From an uncultured Corynebacterium sp. (GTDB lineage: Bacteria > Actinomycetota > Actinomycetes > Mycobacteriales > Mycobacteriaceae), in NCBI GenBank assembly GCA_945631445.1, contig CALZCR010000129.1, positions 1 through 5,852 on the forward strand: a DNA stretch of 5,852 nucleotides. Reading direction: 5' to 3'. Below the pieces are notes generated by a model. It worked only from the letters and a program-made list of their open reading frames with translations, ran no database searches and was not told where the DNA came from. Below, in pieces: positions 4,284 to 5,852 of this stretch; the first letter of the stretch is position 1; every line of letters starts with the position of its first letter. The translations under genes and the position numbers were made by a program.

Positions 4284-5449
4284 CCTTTCTCGTCCCCGCC
4301 ACCGTCGTCTCGCCCGTCAGTCTGCTCCTGCTGGCGGGCCTTTTTCTTTTCTTCGTTGCGTTGACGACGCCGCTCATTGCGGGCCCTCGCCTGGGCGCTC
4401 GTGCGTTCCCGGCGAGCCTTCTTCTCCTCCGCCGCGGCGTCCTTGCGCCGCCGCAGGAAGTCATCGACCTCTGCCCGGATGGCCGTGGCCTCCTCCGGGG
4501 CGGCGCGCCGGGCGTCGCGCCGGCGTTGCTTGACCCACTCCTTCTCCGCTTTTTCCTCGTCCCGGGCGGCATAGAAAGTCGCGCGGGCAGTCTCCCGGAG
4601 CTCGCGGTGTTCCTCCTGCTGCGGCCACTTGCGGGCCACCACCGCGTTGATGACGACCGTCTGCCCCAGCGTCCAGAGGTTATTGCAGAACCAGTAGAAG
4701 ATCAGAGCCACCGGAATCGGCCCGAACAGGCCCAGCATCAGCAACAACACCGGGACGAGCGCCGAGATCGCCACGAGAAACTTGAACGTGCCTCGGGCGG
4801 CGCCGGACGACCAGTCCAGCGTCCGCCAGCTCCACAGCAGGCCGAGGATGAGGTTCAACGTGGTGAACACGATCGCGGCCAGCAGGAACGGGACGACGAA
4901 GGAGCGCACCTCTGCCGTGGTGGTGCCCAACTCCAGCAGCCGCTCATCAGACATGGCCAGGTAGGCCTGCACCGGCTGGCCGCCGATCTCCGCCTGGAGA
5001 AACGAGTCGATGTCAGACAGCGACAACACTCCGATGGGGGCGTCGGCCTCTGCCCGGGAATCCGGCCGGGCCATCCACAGCAGCATGCGGTAGAGGCCGA
5101 GAAAGACCGGCAGCTGGATCAGCGCGGGCACGCAACCCGCGGCGACGCTGTAATTGTACTTTTCCTGCAACTCCTTCTTGGCGTCGTCGAACGCGTGCAC
5201 GTCGTCCGGATCGGTGGAGTCGCCGTAACGTTCCTGCAATTTCGCCAGCTCCGGGCGCATCAGGACGGAGGCGCGGCCGGAACGCTTCATGACCCAGGTG
5301 AACGGGGCGATCAGGGCGCGCACCGTGATCACCAGGCCGACGATGGACACGACCCAGGCCGTGGACTCCTCCATGCCGAACACGTCGTGCAGCATCAGGT
5401 GCCACAGTTTCATCACGGCGGAAACCGGGTAGACGAAGATTTCCAGCAA
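4271..5449 (-). CDS. yidC: YidC/Oxa1-family membrane protein insertase
   Basis: The 392-residue membrane protein should insert proteins into the cytoplasmic membrane, alone or with SecYEG. Hydrophobic segments lie at about 31-51, 102-126, 183-206, 222-243 and 245-270. Arg44 in ITVRALIAPF fits the conserved Arg of the hydrophilic groove. AAGCVPALIQLPVFLGLYRML (103-123) and FYWFCNNLWTLGQ (251-263) are strong family signatures. Residues 64-100 form the charged cytosolic hairpin. The C-terminal tail (about 272-392) is long, highly charged and rich in Arg, Lys and Glu, as expected for ribosome contact. The start is TTG 5449: GAGGG (5460 down to 5456) sits 6 bases before it, and no ATG or GTG fits as well. 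The usual housekeeping neighbours (rpmH, rnpA, jag) are absent, so this may be a second paralogue. A weak TACCAT about 50 bases upstream is the only -10 candidate I see. Confidence 0.93.
   Translation of the reverse strand: MLEIFVYPVSAVMKLWHLMLHDVFGMEESTAWVVSIVGLVITVRALIAPFTWVMKRSGRASVLMRPELAKLQERYGDSTDPDDVHAFDDAKKELQEKYNYSVAAGCVPALIQLPVFLGLYRMLLWMARPDSRAEADAPIGVLSLSDIDSFLQAEIGGQPVQAYLAMSDERLLELGTTTAEVRSFVVPFLLAAIVFTTLNLILGLLWSWRTLDWSSGAARGTFKFLVAISALVPVLLLMLGLFGPIPVALIFYWFCNNLWTLGQTVVINAVVARKWPQQEEHRELRETARATFYAARDEEKAEKEWVKQRRRDARRAAPEEATAIRAEVDDFLRRRKDAAAEEKKARRERTSAQARARNERRRQRNEEKKKARQQEQTDGRDDGGGDEKGQIE
4312..4350 (+). terminator. Terminator for the TetR gene, inside yidC coding sequence
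   Basis: The arms GCCCGTCAG (4312-4320) and CTGGCGGGC (4331-4339) form a 9-bp stem with one T-G wobble and a 10-base loop. A T-rich tract follows (TTTTTCTTTT, 4341-4350). It starts 28 bases after the TetR stop codon. On the minus strand the same bases encode the EEKKKARQQEQTDG part of the YidC tail. The T-tract exists only on the plus strand, so it should stop TetR transcripts but not yidC transcripts. Confidence 0.75.
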
Positions 5450-5582
5450 AGGTGTCCCTCTTCTTCAGGCAGAGCCGACGGCAGACAAATACGGTCTTGA
5501 TGGTACGTGTCGTGTGGGGCAGGCCGCGCAATCGGCGTGGTCCGGCTTCCCGCGATGACTCTGAGCCGGGCCGTCCGCTGGG

Positions 5583-5588
5583 TAGGCT
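5583..5588 (+). promoter_or_regulatory. Candidate -10 box TAGGCT of the right-edge gene
   Basis: TAGGCT ends 7 bases before the ATG at 5596, placing the transcription start at or next to the start codon. No Shine-Dalgarno sequence is present between them, so the mRNA may be leaderless. CTGAGC (5561-5566), 16 bases upstream, is a weak -35 candidate. The 146-base gap between yidC and this gene must also hold the yidC promoter on the other strand. Confidence 0.35.
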
Positions 5589-5595
5589 CAAGCCC

Positions 5596-5852
5596 ATGAG
5601 TTCCCCGGTAAAGGAGTCCTCCCCGACGTCTGACGAGTTCATTCTCAACGAGACGGCGATGCAGCAGGGCATCCACAGCCTCACGCTGATGCTGCTGGCC
5701 ATCACGGTCGCCTCCTCCTTCGCCCTCGAGTTCCTCGACGCGGCGATCAACCTGTTGCTGGTGGCGGTCTTCGCGGTGTTCTACTTCGTCGGCTTCGACA
5801 GCCTGGACAAGTGGGGCGAGCTGTGGCGCCAAATGTGGGTCGTGGCGATGAC
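5596..5852 (+). CDS. Membrane protein N-terminus, possibly a sensor histidine kinase (cut by window end)
   Basis: Only the first 85 residues are present. A polar start (MSSPVKESSPTSDEF) is followed by MQQGIHSLTLMLLAITVASSF and then two closely spaced hydrophobic segments (about 26-46 and 49-68). After these comes DSLDKWGELWRQMWVV. This hydrophobic N-terminal layout is common in membrane sensor kinases of actinobacterial two-component systems, which is my best guess. No kinase motif (H-box, N, G) lies inside the window, so other membrane proteins are possible. Translation appears to start at ATG 5596 without a Shine-Dalgarno sequence. The gene is divergent from yidC. Confidence 0.7.
   Translation, partial: MSSPVKESSPTSDEFILNETAMQQGIHSLTLMLLAITVASSFALEFLDAAINLLLVAVFAVFYFVGFDSLDKWGELWRQMWVVAM

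Noticed and set aside
3581..5500. Plus-strand reading frame of 639 codons spanning the TetR gene and the antisense of yidC.
   Set aside because: The translation is Arg/Pro/His/Gln-rich low complexity and lies over two well-supported genes in other frames; typical shadow of high-GC DNA.

Overview
The window is high-GC DNA with compact genes, corynebacterial-type TAnAnT -10 boxes, and at least one start (possibly three) that looks leaderless. I infer a Corynebacterium-like actinobacterium from the gene content and style: a two-domain universal stress protein, a YidC paralogue with a long basic tail, and small conserved membrane proteins. No species is claimed. I see no rRNA, tRNA, CRISPR array, insertion sequence or phage gene, and no gene-free stretch longer than about 300 bases.

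Layout. Bases 1-395 hold the 3' part of an Mrp-antiporter subunit G gene (mnhG). It is broken by an in-frame TAG where the family has Gln, and by a one-base frameshift in a GGGG run. An apparently intact mnhE-like gene follows (410-856). Its 3' end overlaps, tail to tail, the minus-strand gene for an RluA-family RNA pseudouridine synthase (825-1823). The start codon of that synthase interlocks, as the tetramer CATG, with the start of a 48-residue plus-strand ORF (1822-1968). A regulatory region with several inverted repeats then leads to a two-domain universal stress protein (2102-3004), which is closed by a perfect 17-bp terminator stem. Next is a small GlsB/YeaQ/YmgE-type membrane protein (3189-3449) with its own terminator. 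A TetR-family regulator (3654-4283) follows, with a 14-bp dyad just upstream of its -10 box. It converges with a minus-strand YidC/Oxa1-type insertase (4271-5449). The terminator of the TetR gene appears to be embedded in the Lys-rich 3' coding end of yidC. At the right edge a divergent membrane protein starts (5596 onward, cut by the window). It may be the N-terminus of a sensor kinase, but no catalytic motif is visible.

How the genes fit together. Most are single-gene transcription units. The uspA and glsB-type genes are co-oriented, each with its own terminator, and both families are associated with stress responses. The mnhG remnant and mnhE are the tail of a cation/proton antiporter locus that lies mostly to the left. 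The mnhG lesions suggest that this complex is decaying or that its subunits are supplied from elsewhere. I did not find a clear new multi-gene system. The items most worth a second look are the interlocked CATG starts, the terminator inside yidC, the dyads upstream of uspA, and the broken mnhG.
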